A stretch of 64,000 bases of DNA. Source: Tritrichomonas musculus (lineage: Eukaryota; Parabasalia; Tritrichomonadida; Tritrichomonadidae). The DNA lies in assembly GCA_039105265.1 (NCBI GenBank), contig JAPFFF010000006.1, forward strand, positions 6,200,001 through 6,264,000. Direction: 5' to 3'. This document shows positions 11,246 through 20,889 of the stretch, in pieces (within the stretch, counting starts at the first letter, position 1; each line of letters begins with the position of its first letter). Under the pieces are notes generated by a model. The model did no database searches. It had not been told where the DNA came from and worked only from the letters and a program-made list of their open reading frames with translations. The translations under genes were made by a program, and so were the position numbers.

Positions 11246-11712
11246 AGTAGTGTATAGGTGGCGCTTAGGACCCCCAGATACGAAAATGGTCGAAAATGGC
11301 CCTTAAATGGGTAGTTACGAGCATGGAAACGCGTTTTCGAAAAGTCCCCAAAAGAGCCCCAAATGGGCCTTAAAAGGGCTGTTTTCAGCACTCCGACGAG
11401 TTATGCCTATCGGAAATTCCTCGGCGTGACATGTCCATCATGTATTTCTCGCGTGAATCGCACACTCGGAGGGTCTAGTTACGGTGCTCGAAATGGACGA
11501 CCTCCAGATATGAAATTCGTCGAAAATGGCCCTTAAATGGGTAGTTACTGAGAGATCCTCGTTTGTGACCGTTTCGTGGTGGTTATGCCGGGTAAAGAGT
11601 CTCGTTAGTGGGTGAAATGGACGACCCCCAGATATTGTTTATACCTCATGAGCGATAAATAGCGTGGTGGGTGAGTGTGGGTACTCATGGATGGGTGATC
11701 TCGTGAGGGGTG
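11246..11712 (+). repeat. Left terminal inverted repeat of the Maverick
   Basis: 467 bases, about 99% identical to the inverted right end. It contains internal direct repeats: AAATGGCCCTTAAATGGGTA occurs near 11302 and again near 11524, and GAAATGGACGACC(T/C)CCAG also occurs twice. Confidence 0.95.
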
Positions 11713-11737
11713 GTTCCAACTTTTTACTCGAAACCAA

Positions 11738-12838
11738 ATGACCTCGAAGGGTAAAACCGGAATGAAAGAACTGATGGACATTGTCCTTGGGTTGAAACAA
11801 GACGTGAAGCCCATGAACAGCCTCATCTCTCCACAAGGTGCTCAAAGTTTGGTCGAGAAGCACAATCATTCGAATCCGAATAGTCGATGGGCCCTCAAGA
11901 AGCTCGATGTTAATGGACCTGCTGTTCTGAATAACATGCCTGATGTCAACAACGATGGTGTCCCTGATGTAATCATCGTCGACAAGAACAACAACCCAGT
12001 CTACGCGAACGGATACACAACAGTCCAATCCGACTGGCCAAACACTTTGGCATACCATTCAACATATCCCGACAAAGCATCTCGTGCTGAATATAAGCGA
12101 CGACATGATGGTAAAGCCATCACGAAACGTGGCTTCATCAATGACGTATTGGGTGTCACCTACTTTGACTACGATCGTGCACAACATCCTGAGCAAATCC
12201 GTCAAGTAGGTACCGTCATCGGAACTAACCTTTCTCAGACTCCTCAATGGTACCAGAACGTATTGGAGAACCCCAAGAGTGGCTATCGAATGAAGAAGCC
12301 TCGTAAACAATCCGCTTACGAGATGTTCAACAAGTACGTCTTCACTGATGCCTTCAATGCTGCTATCGCTCAGATCGAAGATGTCCATCACACCACCATT
12401 CCTGGGCAACATAAGATGGTCCTCCATTCGAAGTTATGCGGTAGTTACTGGAAGTCTCAGATCAAAGCCGCATTGAATCTCCCAGACGATATTCCTGATG
12501 ACCAGTTCGACAAGATCAAGCGTAAGAAGAACTCACAACCAAGCATCGAAAACAAGGTCTATTCATTAATGTTCGCCCACAAAGACAACAGTAACACACA
12601 TGCATACGATACACTGTATTATCGTCTCATCAGGGATATATGCCAAGTCTTGAACCTTGAATTGACTCCCGCTCTTCAACCACCTGCCAACTACTCTGAC
12701 CCTAATAGTCTTGATGGTCACTCAGCTTCGTTTACGGGACCATCCTCTTGGGCAACTCCATCATCAGTAGCATCTGCTTGGGCAGCTCCACATTCATCAC
12801 CTGAAGCCGTTCCTGTCGAACACGATCCTGCTGTTTGA
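11738..12838 (+). CDS. Conserved Maverick protein with DxNxDGxxD loop (366 aa)
   Basis: I do not recognise a named family. At residues about 68-95 it has DVNNDGVPDVIIVDKNNNPV, a calcium-loop-like pattern seen in dockerin and EF-hand loops. A basic helical middle follows, then an S/A/P-rich, probably disordered tail from about 310. It is the first gene after the left terminal repeat. A T-rich motif (TTTTTACTCG at 11721) lies 17 bases ahead of the ATG, as with the other element genes. It could be a structural or DNA-associated protein; its role is unknown. Confidence 0.75.
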   Translation: MTSKGKTGMKELMDIVLGLKQDVKPMNSLISPQGAQSLVEKHNHSNPNSRWALKKLDVNGPAVLNNMPDVNNDGVPDVIIVDKNNNPVYANGYTTVQSDWPNTLAYHSTYPDKASRAEYKRRHDGKAITKRGFINDVLGVTYFDYDRAQHPEQIRQVGTVIGTNLSQTPQWYQNVLENPKSGYRMKKPRKQSAYEMFNKYVFTDAFNAAIAQIEDVHHTTIPGQHKMVLHSKLCGSYWKSQIKAALNLPDDIPDDQFDKIKRKKNSQPSIENKVYSLMFAHKDNSNTHAYDTLYYRLIRDICQVLNLELTPALQPPANYSDPNSLDGHSASFTGPSSWATPSSVASAWAAPHSSPEAVPVEHDPAV

Positions 12839-12913
12839 GCAGCACCACCACCACCAGAAGCCGATGAATATGCTTTCTTGGAGTAAGCTGATGAACCACC
12901 CACTAGACGATAC

Positions 12914-12922
12914 CTATTTTTA
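12914..12922 (+). promoter_or_regulatory. T-rich promoter-like motif before the ATPase
   Basis: CTATTTTTA lies 14 bases before the ATG at 12936. Its position argues for that ATG rather than the one at 12864, which would put the motif inside the gene. Confidence 0.5.
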
Positions 12923-12935
12923 TGGCACAGAAAGC

Positions 12936-13787
12936 ATGAGTACATCTCTGTCAGACATCGTTAAAGACAAGGTCCATGAGGTGCTATCCACTAAGAAGAA
13001 CGACATGAGTGGGGCCTTCATAGACAAGGTTCATCCAGAGATCAACGTTAGATACAACTCCGTTAACGTCATTGTCGGTAAGCAAGGTCAGGGGAAGACA
13101 GTCATCGCGTTGGAAGAGATCATCAAGATTGCATTAATGGATACTCATCATCTACTCGTCTACGTAACCAAAGATGGGAATGAAAGTGATCGATCCTTCC
13201 TCGCCTTGAAATCACTGATAGAACCTCGTTTACCGATCATCACCATCAGTGAAAATTCAGCGGAAACAGTCATAGAGAAGCTCATTAAAGCCAAGAACGA
13301 GTACTATGCCATCACGAACAACCATCTCGAAGACAAACTAGACGACCCCCAACTCAACATCACCCCAAACGAGATCCATGACCTCTTCGATACCCTCCAC
13401 ATCGATGACTTCCATCGGAAGTACCTTCATACACTCATCCTCTTTGATGACATCAGTAACAGCAAGCTCTTCACGAATGAGACATCGTACTTCTCTCAGT
13501 TGCTCCGTCGTTGTCGACACACCAACATGACCTTTTTTCTATTGATTCAGGGATGGAAGGGCCTGAAACCGCACATCAAGAACGAGATCACCACGTTGAT
13601 GATATTCCCCTGTTTCAACAAACAACAACTGAGGTACATCTATAGTCAGTCCGCCTCGAATCTCTGTTTCGACGACTTCTACGAAAAATATGAGCAGATC
13701 ATGTCGTTGAAGACCAACTATCCCGACTCCCATCCATATATGGTCATTCAGGTCGTTGACGGTGGCGAAACGTTCATTCAGGTATGA
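12936..13787 (+). CDS. Genome-packaging ATPase (A32/FtsK-HerA type)
   Basis: About 283 residues from the chosen start. A Walker A motif, GKQGQGKT, sits at residues 48-55, and a Walker B-like strand, LILFDDI, at about 167-173. A basic C-terminal half with RRCRHTNMTFFLLIQGWKG resembles the sensor/arginine region of packaging ATPases. In Mavericks and related viruses this enzyme pumps DNA into the capsid. It lies next to capsid genes and overlaps the tail of the converging small gene by 14 bases. The start was chosen by the upstream motif. Confidence 0.9.
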   Translation: MSTSLSDIVKDKVHEVLSTKKNDMSGAFIDKVHPEINVRYNSVNVIVGKQGQGKTVIALEEIIKIALMDTHHLLVYVTKDGNESDRSFLALKSLIEPRLPIITISENSAETVIEKLIKAKNEYYAITNNHLEDKLDDPQLNITPNEIHDLFDTLHIDDFHRKYLHTLILFDDISNSKLFTNETSYFSQLLRRCRHTNMTFFLLIQGWKGLKPHIKNEITTLMIFPCFNKQQLRYIYSQSASNLCFDDFYEKYEQIMSLKTNYPDSHPYMVIQVVDGGETFIQV

Positions 13788-14121
13788 GTTGATTGAAGTA
13801 GTCTTGTATCGACTGCAACGCCAACTTGATGTTTTTGATGATGTCACTCATTTCGGATATCTCATTCTCGATAGCCATGAATCTCTGTTCCGTCTGATAG
13901 TCATCTTCTTTGGGTTTTGTCGCTTTCGGAGCTTTCTTGAGTGATAGCACACCTTTGATTCTCGTGACACGATATCCGTTGATGTGGTACATCTTGTTGA
14001 GCTTGTGGGTGGTTAGCTTGTCCATCTCTTCTTGATGGGATTTGTACCATGAGTCGAAGTCGTTAGGGGTGTCGAACTCTTTGAGGTAGTGCGTGATGGG
14101 CTCAATTACTTTGACGTCCAT
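13774..14121 (-). CDS. Small uncharacterised Maverick protein (115 aa)
   Basis: The start at 14121 (MDVKVIEPITHYL) is chosen because CCTATTTTTG lies just upstream at 14136-14145; an open frame extends further 5' but would cross the motif. The middle segment (HKLNKMYHINGYRVTRIKGV) is basic, and the C-terminus is a predicted amphipathic helix (ENEISEMSDIIKNIKLALQS). It converges on the ATPase gene. No family is recognised; it could be a small DNA- or capsid-binding factor. Confidence 0.65.
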   Translation of the reverse strand: MDVKVIEPITHYLKEFDTPNDFDSWYKSHQEEMDKLTTHKLNKMYHINGYRVTRIKGVLSLKKAPKATKPKEDDYQTEQRFMAIENEISEMSDIIKNIKLALQSIQDYFNQLIPE

Positions 14122-14231
14122 GTTTGAGTCAACACAAAAATAGGTAAACCTTATCGATCGATTCTGAAACAGATCAATCATTAACGAACTCATTCAATCA
14201 CCTCCGAAATGGGTGTGCGGGAAATCACCTC

Positions 14232-14552
14232 TTACCTTGGATGGATAAGACGGTTGCCGAGGCTTCGTTCATGAGCTATCCAGTCATCAATCGCTGAACG
14301 CCCATTCGTTTTGATGTAGTTGTCGACCTTGTCTGATATCGAGACTGCTTTATCACCAGCCATTCCAGTGACTTTGCTTGCGACACCAATAGCGTTACCA
14401 ACCTTTCCACCGATTGCGTTACCGATGGTTCCCAATATGGGTGCTACCGTGTTCTTGACGACCTTACTGACTTTCTTGGCGATGGGAACTACTTTCTTGA
14501 TCCCATCTACGATCTTCTTCCCGAGTTTTTTGAACCAGGTTCCGAATGCCAT
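14232..14552 (-). CDS. Small amphipathic, glycine-rich protein (MAFG type, 106 aa)
   Basis: Starts MAFGTWFKKLGKKIVDGIKK, a cationic amphipathic helix, followed by a glycine/alanine-rich hydrophobic stretch (APILGTIGNAIGGKVGNAIG). The start at 14552 is set by a T-rich motif at 14566-14572 and by similarity to the second MAFG protein at 21817. Small capsid-associated proteins with membrane-active helices are known in adenoviruses and related capsid systems, and a similar role is inferred here. It is divergently arranged with the major capsid gene, about 80 bases apart. Confidence 0.7.
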   Translation of the reverse strand: MAFGTWFKKLGKKIVDGIKKVVPIAKKVSKVVKNTVAPILGTIGNAIGGKVGNAIGVASKVTGMAGDKAVSISDKVDNYIKTNGRSAIDDWIAHERSLGNRLIHPR

Positions 14553-14630
14553 GTTTGTGGTGATACAAAAAAGTGATTTCAACGAGGTTAGAACCACATC
14601 GACGGTTCCGATTTTTTAGTGACAACCCAA

Positions 14631-16352
14631 ATGACCTACCAGAACGCTCATTTCAAGAACTCCGGCAATGATGAGGGAGATGTCCTCGACTTCTTCAACG
14701 ATACTCTCCGTAACCTCGTCCAAAAGAACGGAGGTGACAACACATTCTCTTTCGTTACCGAAGAGTTCCTCAACAAAGATGCTCCAATGCCTGTCGGTAC
14801 CAAAACTCGCTTGAAGCTCACTCACTCAGGTCACACCATCAGCCAAATCGAGAAGGGATTCATCAACACCACAGTCGAATTCAAGGTCAAGTTCCAGAAC
14901 AACATCGCCGCTGACGCCATCTCTAAGGTCGATACAGAAGGGTTGAACCTCATCTTCGTCGGCTTCAAGAACTCCGTTGAATTCATCGAAGACTGTAGAT
15001 TCTGGGTTAACGGCAAGCTCATCGACACCTATCGCCAAGACGAGCTCATCCGCAAATCATTCGCCTACAACTCCATCAAAGCACGTGACGCCAAAGCAGC
15101 CAACCCTCATGCACACTCCATCTGGGAGAACGTTATGAACTACATGCCATGCAAGTGCGGTGTCTACATCCCATTAGCCAAGTTCGAAGGTGGAACACCT
15201 GTTGACGACAAACTCGATCTCATCATCCCATTCACAGACCAACTCGCACTCCAAGCCTGGCGCCTCTATCCTAACCGAATCCTCGGTGAAGTAGAAGAAG
15301 AGATCAGAACCTCTTTAGATGCCCTCGTTTGGTGCCAAATCGATCCCAAAGCCGTTGCTGATGTACTCAAATTCATGAACTACGATGCCACCAAAGAGTA
15401 CAGTTCACCATGGATACTCCCAATCACAGCCCACTTCACACAGATTGGAATGCCAGCAAAGATCGTTCACGCAGTCACCGAGAAACCACTCAACACAGCA
15501 GTAGCTGACGCGAGCATTGACTTCAAAGCATCCTCCATCAACGACGCCAAAGAGAACCACTGGACCGTCAAGTTCAATACCCTTCAGCTATACAACAACG
15601 GTGAGATCAAGATAGCGAGAACCAACTGTGCTGGATTCGGTGTCAAACCAAACGTCATCGAGGGATTGTACGAAGCACTTAAGACCCCAATCATCGTCCC
15701 TGCACAAGAACTCACTCGCGAGATCTTCGAAGGTACTGCCAAAGCTGAGGGATTAGACGTCTCGAAATCAATTCCACTCCGAAACGCCACAAACATCACA
15801 CTCATGTTTCTACGTCATCCAGGGGATATCACATGCTTCCAGAACATCATGTACCAACACTGTCAGCTCACCGTCAACAAGAGACAATACCCAGATACCG
15901 AATTCGAAACAACTCATGATGGTAGATTCGTTCAACATCAACTCATTGCGAATGAACTCGACGGATGCATCGAAGCCACTGACGAATTAGTCCGCTCGTT
16001 CTCTCTTGTCCTCAACGATGAAGTTACTGGAAAGAGGTACAAAGCCACATCAGCCGCGGATAATACATCATTCGGAATCAACTTCCAACTCGAGCGCGGC
16101 AATGCTGGATACGTCTTTGATGGTATCGATACTGGATGCCACTCCATCACAGTCAACTTCAAGGGACAACCAATCCACAAGGGAGAAGACGATGCATACT
16201 TCTACCCAGATGTTCTCGATAACGGAACCGTCGTCAGAGATGTTCATCCACCCGCTCCTGAGATGTGGATCTGCAGCGATACTTACTGGACATGGTCAAT
16301 AGATGGTGGTGTTCGATACCATCCACGTGGAATTCCTGCTGGTTACGAGTAA
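14631..16352 (+). CDS. Major capsid protein (double jelly-roll type)
   Basis: 573 residues from the ATG at 14631, 14 bases after ATTTTTTAGT. An upstream GTG in the same frame lies within the motif and is not used here. The beta-rich pattern, the segment EFIEDCRFWVNGKLIDTYRQ, and the length fit the Polinton major capsid family. It sits between the ATPase and the penton-like and fibre genes, as structural modules do. It is the most strongly codon-biased and GC-rich gene of the element. Assignment is by pattern, length and context. Confidence 0.8.
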   Translation: MTYQNAHFKNSGNDEGDVLDFFNDTLRNLVQKNGGDNTFSFVTEEFLNKDAPMPVGTKTRLKLTHSGHTISQIEKGFINTTVEFKVKFQNNIAADAISKVDTEGLNLIFVGFKNSVEFIEDCRFWVNGKLIDTYRQDELIRKSFAYNSIKARDAKAANPHAHSIWENVMNYMPCKCGVYIPLAKFEGGTPVDDKLDLIIPFTDQLALQAWRLYPNRILGEVEEEIRTSLDALVWCQIDPKAVADVLKFMNYDATKEYSSPWILPITAHFTQIGMPAKIVHAVTEKPLNTAVADASIDFKASSINDAKENHWTVKFNTLQLYNNGEIKIARTNCAGFGVKPNVIEGLYEALKTPIIVPAQELTREIFEGTAKAEGLDVSKSIPLRNATNITLMFLRHPGDITCFQNIMYQHCQLTVNKRQYPDTEFETTHDGRFVQHQLIANELDGCIEATDELVRSFSLVLNDEVTGKRYKATSAADNTSFGINFQLERGNAGYVFDGIDTGCHSITVNFKGQPIHKGEDDAYFYPDVLDNGTVVRDVHPPAPEMWICSDTYWTWSIDGGVRYHPRGIPAGYE

Positions 16353-16405
16353 AGGGATCATTCACCGAGGTGCTGTTGCTGACTATTTTTACCGAAATCA
16401 AATCC

Positions 16406-16909
16406 ATGACGACATACTCTCAGCGAGTCTTCCACAACGTACCCATCCCCAATCGAATATCCTACAACATTGATCCGTATCGAGGTGATGCTCACGATGA
16501 ATATTAAGACCTCAACGGTGACGGAGTCGTTGACGATTACGAGCGACAGATGCAGAACATCCAATCCACTGAACCAACCACCAAGACGTACTTTATCACC
16601 AGAGACTACGACAACATACTACCACCAGAGTTCGTCAACTCATCGAACGATCGCTACATAGCGTTTCAGTACTGCAGAACCACTTGTAAGCACTACCTCG
16701 ATGGTGAAACCGAAGTCCATTGCTCCTTCGTTCCCCGTGATGAGTACTGTGATTCCCTTGTGTGGTACGCCAATCTAGTTCCCCCTGACGACAACCGCAA
16801 ATACGAGATCATCTCACGAAAGAACTCCTTCAAGGTATGGTTCACAGACGCGGAGGGTCATGAGATCAAGCCTGACAACTTCACCCTCTTCCTGAAACTC
16901 GAGTACTGA
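16406..16909 (+). pseudogene. Penton-like minor capsid gene region, broken
   Basis: Region directly after the major capsid gene, with the usual upstream motif (CTATTTTTACC near 16383) and a beta-rich C-terminal part (CRTTCKHYLDGETEVHCSF; NFTLFLKLEY) in the size range of a single-jelly-roll penton. The region also contains a DxNxDGxxD loop. It appears interrupted, so it is given as a fossil part of the element. Confidence 0.55.
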
Positions 16910-16920
16910 GACCCCCACAT

Positions 16921-16930
16921 CCTATTTTTA
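16921..16930 (+). promoter_or_regulatory. T-rich promoter-like motif before the fibre gene
   Basis: CCTATTTTTA lies 11 bases before the ATG at 16942. It is the clearest copy of the element-wide motif, followed by GTCGAAATCAA, a string also seen (as CCGAAATCAA) before the penton-like gene. Confidence 0.55.
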
Positions 16931-16941
16931 GTCGAAATCAA

Positions 16942-19900
16942 ATGACCGGTATATTAACCAAGCAGAACGCTATCGATAAAGCCCTTGTAGGGGGTACTCG
17001 AGATGGTGGTGGAGGGAACCAATTACTGGATAACCTTCATGTATACCGCAACGCGACCTTCGATGGAGACACCAAATTCGAGGGATTCCTCGGTAGCAGT
17101 GTTACGTTCAAGTCCACTCCTGTGTTTGAAGCCGATATGGAAGTGATGGTTGATGGATACCCCATGTCAATGTCGGAGGTCAAAGCCGATATCGATAAAG
17201 CCTTTGAGTTGATAGCCGAATGCGACCAAAACACCACCATAGTTGACCTCAAGCACGACAAAATCTGCAGCACCATGTTCGAGAATATCGATGCTCTATC
17301 AAACACCATCAACGAACACTTAGAGAATCATCCCAACCTTGATGCTCCTTCAGGGCTCAGTATGCTGATGGATACAACCACTCGCGACATTGACCTTGAT
17401 GAACCCGAGCCTGAAGTAACAGTCGATGATGTGAACACCGTCATGAACACCTTGATCAGCAGCGTCAACGAATCACTCATCCACTTCGAAACCAATGACA
17501 AGACCCTCAATGAGAGATCTCTTGAGAATGAAAGAAACATCAAGATCATCGACAACGAGATCAAACTAATCAACATCGACCTCGACTCTGCTCAAGAATT
17601 CATCACGAACATCAACTCCGCTATGGATGAAGCCGAAACGGACATCACTCAGTTGAAGACCGATTTATCAACAACCGAAAGCGATATCACTCAGTTGAAG
17701 ACCGATTTGGACAGCCTCGAAACAACCGTATCGACACTGAGTTCCACTGTAGCATTCCCTTCAGATATCACTACCGCAAGGGATGAACTCAATGAGACAA
17801 TCAACGCAGCAGTATCCACCATCAACGATGAACTCGGTGACCGATACACCAAGAAAGAGGTCGATGACAAGCTCTCCTTAACGAACAACAACTTCGGTGA
17901 CTACGTGACGACAGCATCCTTCACCACATCCATCAACAACATCAACGATGAACTCGGTGACCGATACACCAAAAGCGAGGTCGATAACAAGGTATCCACC
18001 ATCAACAACAACTTCGGTAACTACGTGACGACATCATCCTTCGCCACATCCATCAACGGCATCAACGATGAACTCGATGACCGATACACCAAAAGCGAGA
18101 TCGATGGTAAGGTATCCACCATCAACAATTCCCTCAACAACAGATACACCAAGAAAGAGGTCGATGACAAGTTCGTTACATCAACGAAGCACACTAGCGA
18201 TATCAATTCATTGACGACATCCATCAACAACAGATACACCAAGAAAGAGGTCGATGACAAGCTCTCCTTAACGAACAACGGCTACGTGACGACAACATCA
18301 TTCACCACATCCATCAACGATCTCAACAGCAAACTCAGTAACCGGTACACCAAGAGTGAAAGCGATGACAAGTTCGTTCATCAAGATAGCCTCATTCCGA
18401 GTACAGACACAACGACTACTACATTCACCGATGATGAGGTTCTGACAGCGTTGAACACCGTTAATCGCATCAATAACGCACAGTTCTGGTATCGATCGGG
18501 TGGTAACGTGATAAGACCGAAGTCTGGTGATTACGTTCGATGTATGTTCTATGCTGAGCAACTCAGGTTCACTAACGAATCGAATAGATACGTCAACGAT
18601 CTCGCCTTGAGTACCGAAACTGTAAACAACGACACATCACTGGCCACATCAGCTTTCGTTCACAAATGTGTTGATGACGTCATCGACGAAAAATCCATTA
18701 CCAAGAACTCTATGGTGAACACCTTCTCCGAGTACATCAAAAACGATAGAGCAGCCGTGAACTACGCTGACGAAGCCAAGAAGTACATATCCAACCTAAC
18801 CTTCATTAACGGTGATTTCGATATAAGCTTCAAAGAGGTTGACCTCTCGAGAGTGAAGTACATCGTGGCCTACTATCAATGCCCATCCGATCATTACTTC
18901 CGCATGAGCTTCATCGTCGTGTACAACAACGTCAAGAAGACCGGTAGATTGATTGTCTTCACGGGATCAGGGGAGTTCAAATATGCAGTAGCTGATGTCA
19001 CTTCAAACCAATCTGGAGATGGTATCGCCGCTTCGTTTTACATTGGGGTTGATGGTGGAAACTTCCCCACTCACGATGACTCCGTTATCGATACTGGTGC
19101 GTACAGGGAATTCAAGTACGTTAGGTTCGTTGAATCCGATGAAGCAATGATGGGTTCGTTGATGGACCTCTTCTCGATATACAAGCTCAGCAACTATTCG
19201 ACAACGAGTGAATGTGATGCCAGGTACGTTAAGAAAGAAGGTGCCCTCGACAGTCAATCCCTGATGTCTGCATTCACCAACTTCATTCAAAGCGATATCA
19301 CCACTAGGGATTACTATGGACTAGCTGAGAAACATGTGGCGTGTCTGACATTCGATAACTCATACATCGAAATCGATCTCCAAGACGTTCCACCTAAAGC
19401 GAAGTATGTGATCGTGAAGATGGATGACAATGGATACGACGCACCGAAGAGCGTCAACATCGTGGTAGTGTATGATCTCATCAACTATAAGGGATCGGCA
19501 ATCATGTGGCTTAGTGGCGTCGCCAATACTCCTCATGCGATCACGGATGCCTCCGGTAGACTCTATCATGATAGTCAAATCAACAAAGACTGCGTCTCGA
19601 TCAACATGAACTTCTTACCCAACTTAGACTACGGCGATTACGATCTGGGGTACAAACACGATGACTATCTCGTCGATACTGGATCGTATGGATTATTCAA
19701 GTACATCGAGTTCATTGAAGCTGATAACGATGATTCCCTTGATGAATTGATTGGTGGGTTGATGAAGCTATTCAACGATTACACACTCTCTCGACATAAT
19801 CTGAAACCCAGCACCACCATCACTCACTACTGCCCTATCGAAGCCGGAGAAGAGATCACTGATTTCAAAGTCGGTAAGCCAGTGTTCCTCAGTGGACATG

Positions 19901-20232
19901 TCTATAAACGAGTCAATGGTAAGTGGGTATCCTCAACGGCTACTGATTCAACGGATTGTATCTGCAGCGTCATCGTCGATGGATCCTACAAAGAGTTTGT
20001 TGGGGTAATCACTTCTGTTGACGAATCTAACGGTTGCATCACGTTTGCGACACTCGGTGACATGCTATTCACTGTCGACGATGCCAATCTCTATCGAATC
20101 GGTGACGTAATCCTCTTCAACGGGAAGATCCTGGACGAAGACTATGCCATGACTCTCCGCATCCAACAATCCATCGTCGGGAAGGTCACTGGGAAGATCA
20201 ATGAAACGACTCTCGCTGTGTTTAGATCGTAA
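16942..20232 (+). CDS. Long fibre/attachment-like protein with YTKxEVD repeats (1096 aa)
   Basis: The N-terminal ~110 residues are a glycine-rich head and beta segment. A long alpha-helical, coiled-coil region follows (about 150-300; repeats of TDITQLKTDL). Residues about 300-475 hold six repeats of the form RYTK(K/S)E(V/I)DxK, a pattern characteristic of bacteriophage tail fibres. The C-terminal half has two related domains (around 590-740 and 780-930; compare FSEYIKNDRAAVNYADEAKK and FTNFIQSDITTRDYYGLAEK), then a beta-rich tip. The likely role is a trimeric fibre for cell attachment, inferred from architecture. It is the largest structural gene and follows the penton-like region, matching an adenovirus-like penton/fibre order. 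Confidence 0.75.
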   Translation: MTGILTKQNAIDKALVGGTRDGGGGNQLLDNLHVYRNATFDGDTKFEGFLGSSVTFKSTPVFEADMEVMVDGYPMSMSEVKADIDKAFELIAECDQNTTIVDLKHDKICSTMFENIDALSNTINEHLENHPNLDAPSGLSMLMDTTTRDIDLDEPEPEVTVDDVNTVMNTLISSVNESLIHFETNDKTLNERSLENERNIKIIDNEIKLINIDLDSAQEFITNINSAMDEAETDITQLKTDLSTTESDITQLKTDLDSLETTVSTLSSTVAFPSDITTARDELNETINAAVSTINDELGDRYTKKEVDDKLSLTNNNFGDYVTTASFTTSINNINDELGDRYTKSEVDNKVSTINNNFGNYVTTSSFATSINGINDELDDRYTKSEIDGKVSTINNSLNNRYTKKEVDDKFVTSTKHTSDINSLTTSINNRYTKKEVDDKLSLTNNGYVTTTSFTTSINDLNSKLSNRYTKSESDDKFVHQDSLIPSTDTTTTTFTDDEVLTALNTVNRINNAQFWYRSGGNVIRPKSGDYVRCMFYAEQLRFTNESNRYVNDLALSTETVNNDTSLATSAFVHKCVDDVIDEKSITKNSMVNTFSEYIKNDRAAVNYADEAKKYISNLTFINGDFDISFKEVDLSRVKYIVAYYQCPSDHYFRMSFIVVYNNVKKTGRLIVFTGSGEFKYAVADVTSNQSGDGIAASFYIGVDGGNFPTHDDSVIDTGAYREFKYVRFVESDEAMMGSLMDLFSIYKLSNYSTTSECDARYVKKEGALDSQSLMSAFTNFIQSDITTRDYYGLAEKHVACLTFDNSYIEIDLQDVPPKAKYVIVKMDDNGYDAPKSVNIVVVYDLINYKGSAIMWLSGVANTPHAITDASGRLYHDSQINKDCVSINMNFLPNLDYGDYDLGYKHDDYLVDTGSYGLFKYIEFIEADNDDSLDELIGGLMKLFNDYTLSRHNLKPSTTITHYCPIEAGEEITDFKVGKPVFLSGHVYKRVNGKWVSSTATDSTDCICSVIVDGSYKEFVGVITSVDESNGCITFATLGDMLFTVDDANLYRIGDVILFNGKILDEDYAMTLRIQQSIVGKVTGKINETTLAVFRS

Positions 20233-20252
20233 TGGACTGAACCTATTTTTGG

Positions 20253-20438
20253 ATGACTCGAGCAAAAAAGAGCAAAAACCAACCGTCTTCGTGGATGCGT
20301 CGTGCATTCGATGTAAGAGAAAGACATACGTACCCGGGATTGTACATCAATCCCTTACAAGAGAAACCGTTGCATACCACTATGGCTGGGGAAAGGACGC
20401 GAAGCCCTTTCATTAAAGAGAGTTCCATCTACCGGTAG
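20253..20438 (+). CDS. Possible small basic protein (61 aa)
   Basis: ATG follows ACCTATTTTTGG by 2 bases, closer than for other genes of the element. The product is basic (MTRAKKSKNQPSSWMRRAFD) and has no recognised family. A second frame overlaps it, so the call rests mainly on the motif and on the open frame directly after the fibre gene. Confidence 0.35.
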   Translation: MTRAKKSKNQPSSWMRRAFDVRERHTYPGLYINPLQEKPLHTTMAGERTRSPFIKESSIYR

Positions 20439-20889
20439 ATGTATCGTGCTACCCATGACCCACAAGCAATTGCTTACCACATAGGTGCTAGTTCCATATG
20501 GGCTCCATCACGAGTGTGATCGAAAATAACACGAAAAATCGGTACTGCTGAGAATCGAACTCATGCCTGCCGCCGAAGCTGGGAGACATGCCTCATGACC
20601 CTACCACTTTACCACGTCTGGCCAGACATAGATTAGGTTCCGTTTAGGTATATCTTGATAACGGGTATCTCGGGATAGGAAGTACCTAGGTCAATTCTGA
20701 TGGTGGATTCGGGATATCGTTTTGGCGGTTATATGGTCAAATATTTGACCTCGACGATCAACATTTCAATGGGCGACCGTTAACGAGATTCCCCAAAAAT
20801 ATCCGATTTGGTACCCAACTTCCGAGGATCATATCTCCACGAATACTCAACCAATTGACTTCGTTCCTTCACCATTCGATAGCAGTGAT
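20439..20889. other. Non-coding spacer in the Maverick with a tRNA-like sequence
   Basis: No convincing gene. It contains a tRNA-like stretch (20541-20621, minus) and a 31-codon minus-strand frame (20780-20875) without supporting motif. The spacer separates the structural gene block from the replication/integration block. Confidence 0.5.
20541..20621 (-). other. tRNA-like sequence with A- and B-box matches
   Basis: On the minus strand TGGTAAAGTGGTAG resembles the tRNA A box, and GAGTTCGATTCTC resembles a T arm with B box, at the right distance apart. A GAGGC/GCTTC stem lies between them. The acceptor strands do not pair and the middle loop is too large for a normal anticodon arm. It is probably a degenerate tRNA or a Pol III promoter-like sequence carried by the element. 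Confidence 0.3.

Noticed and set aside
14614-14625. GTG start for the major capsid gene upstream of the ATG
   Set aside because: It lies within the T-rich promoter-like motif; the ATG at 14631 fits the spacing seen at the other element genes.
20780-20875. 31-codon minus-strand frame in the Maverick spacer
   Set aside because: No upstream motif and no recognisable content; too short to support.
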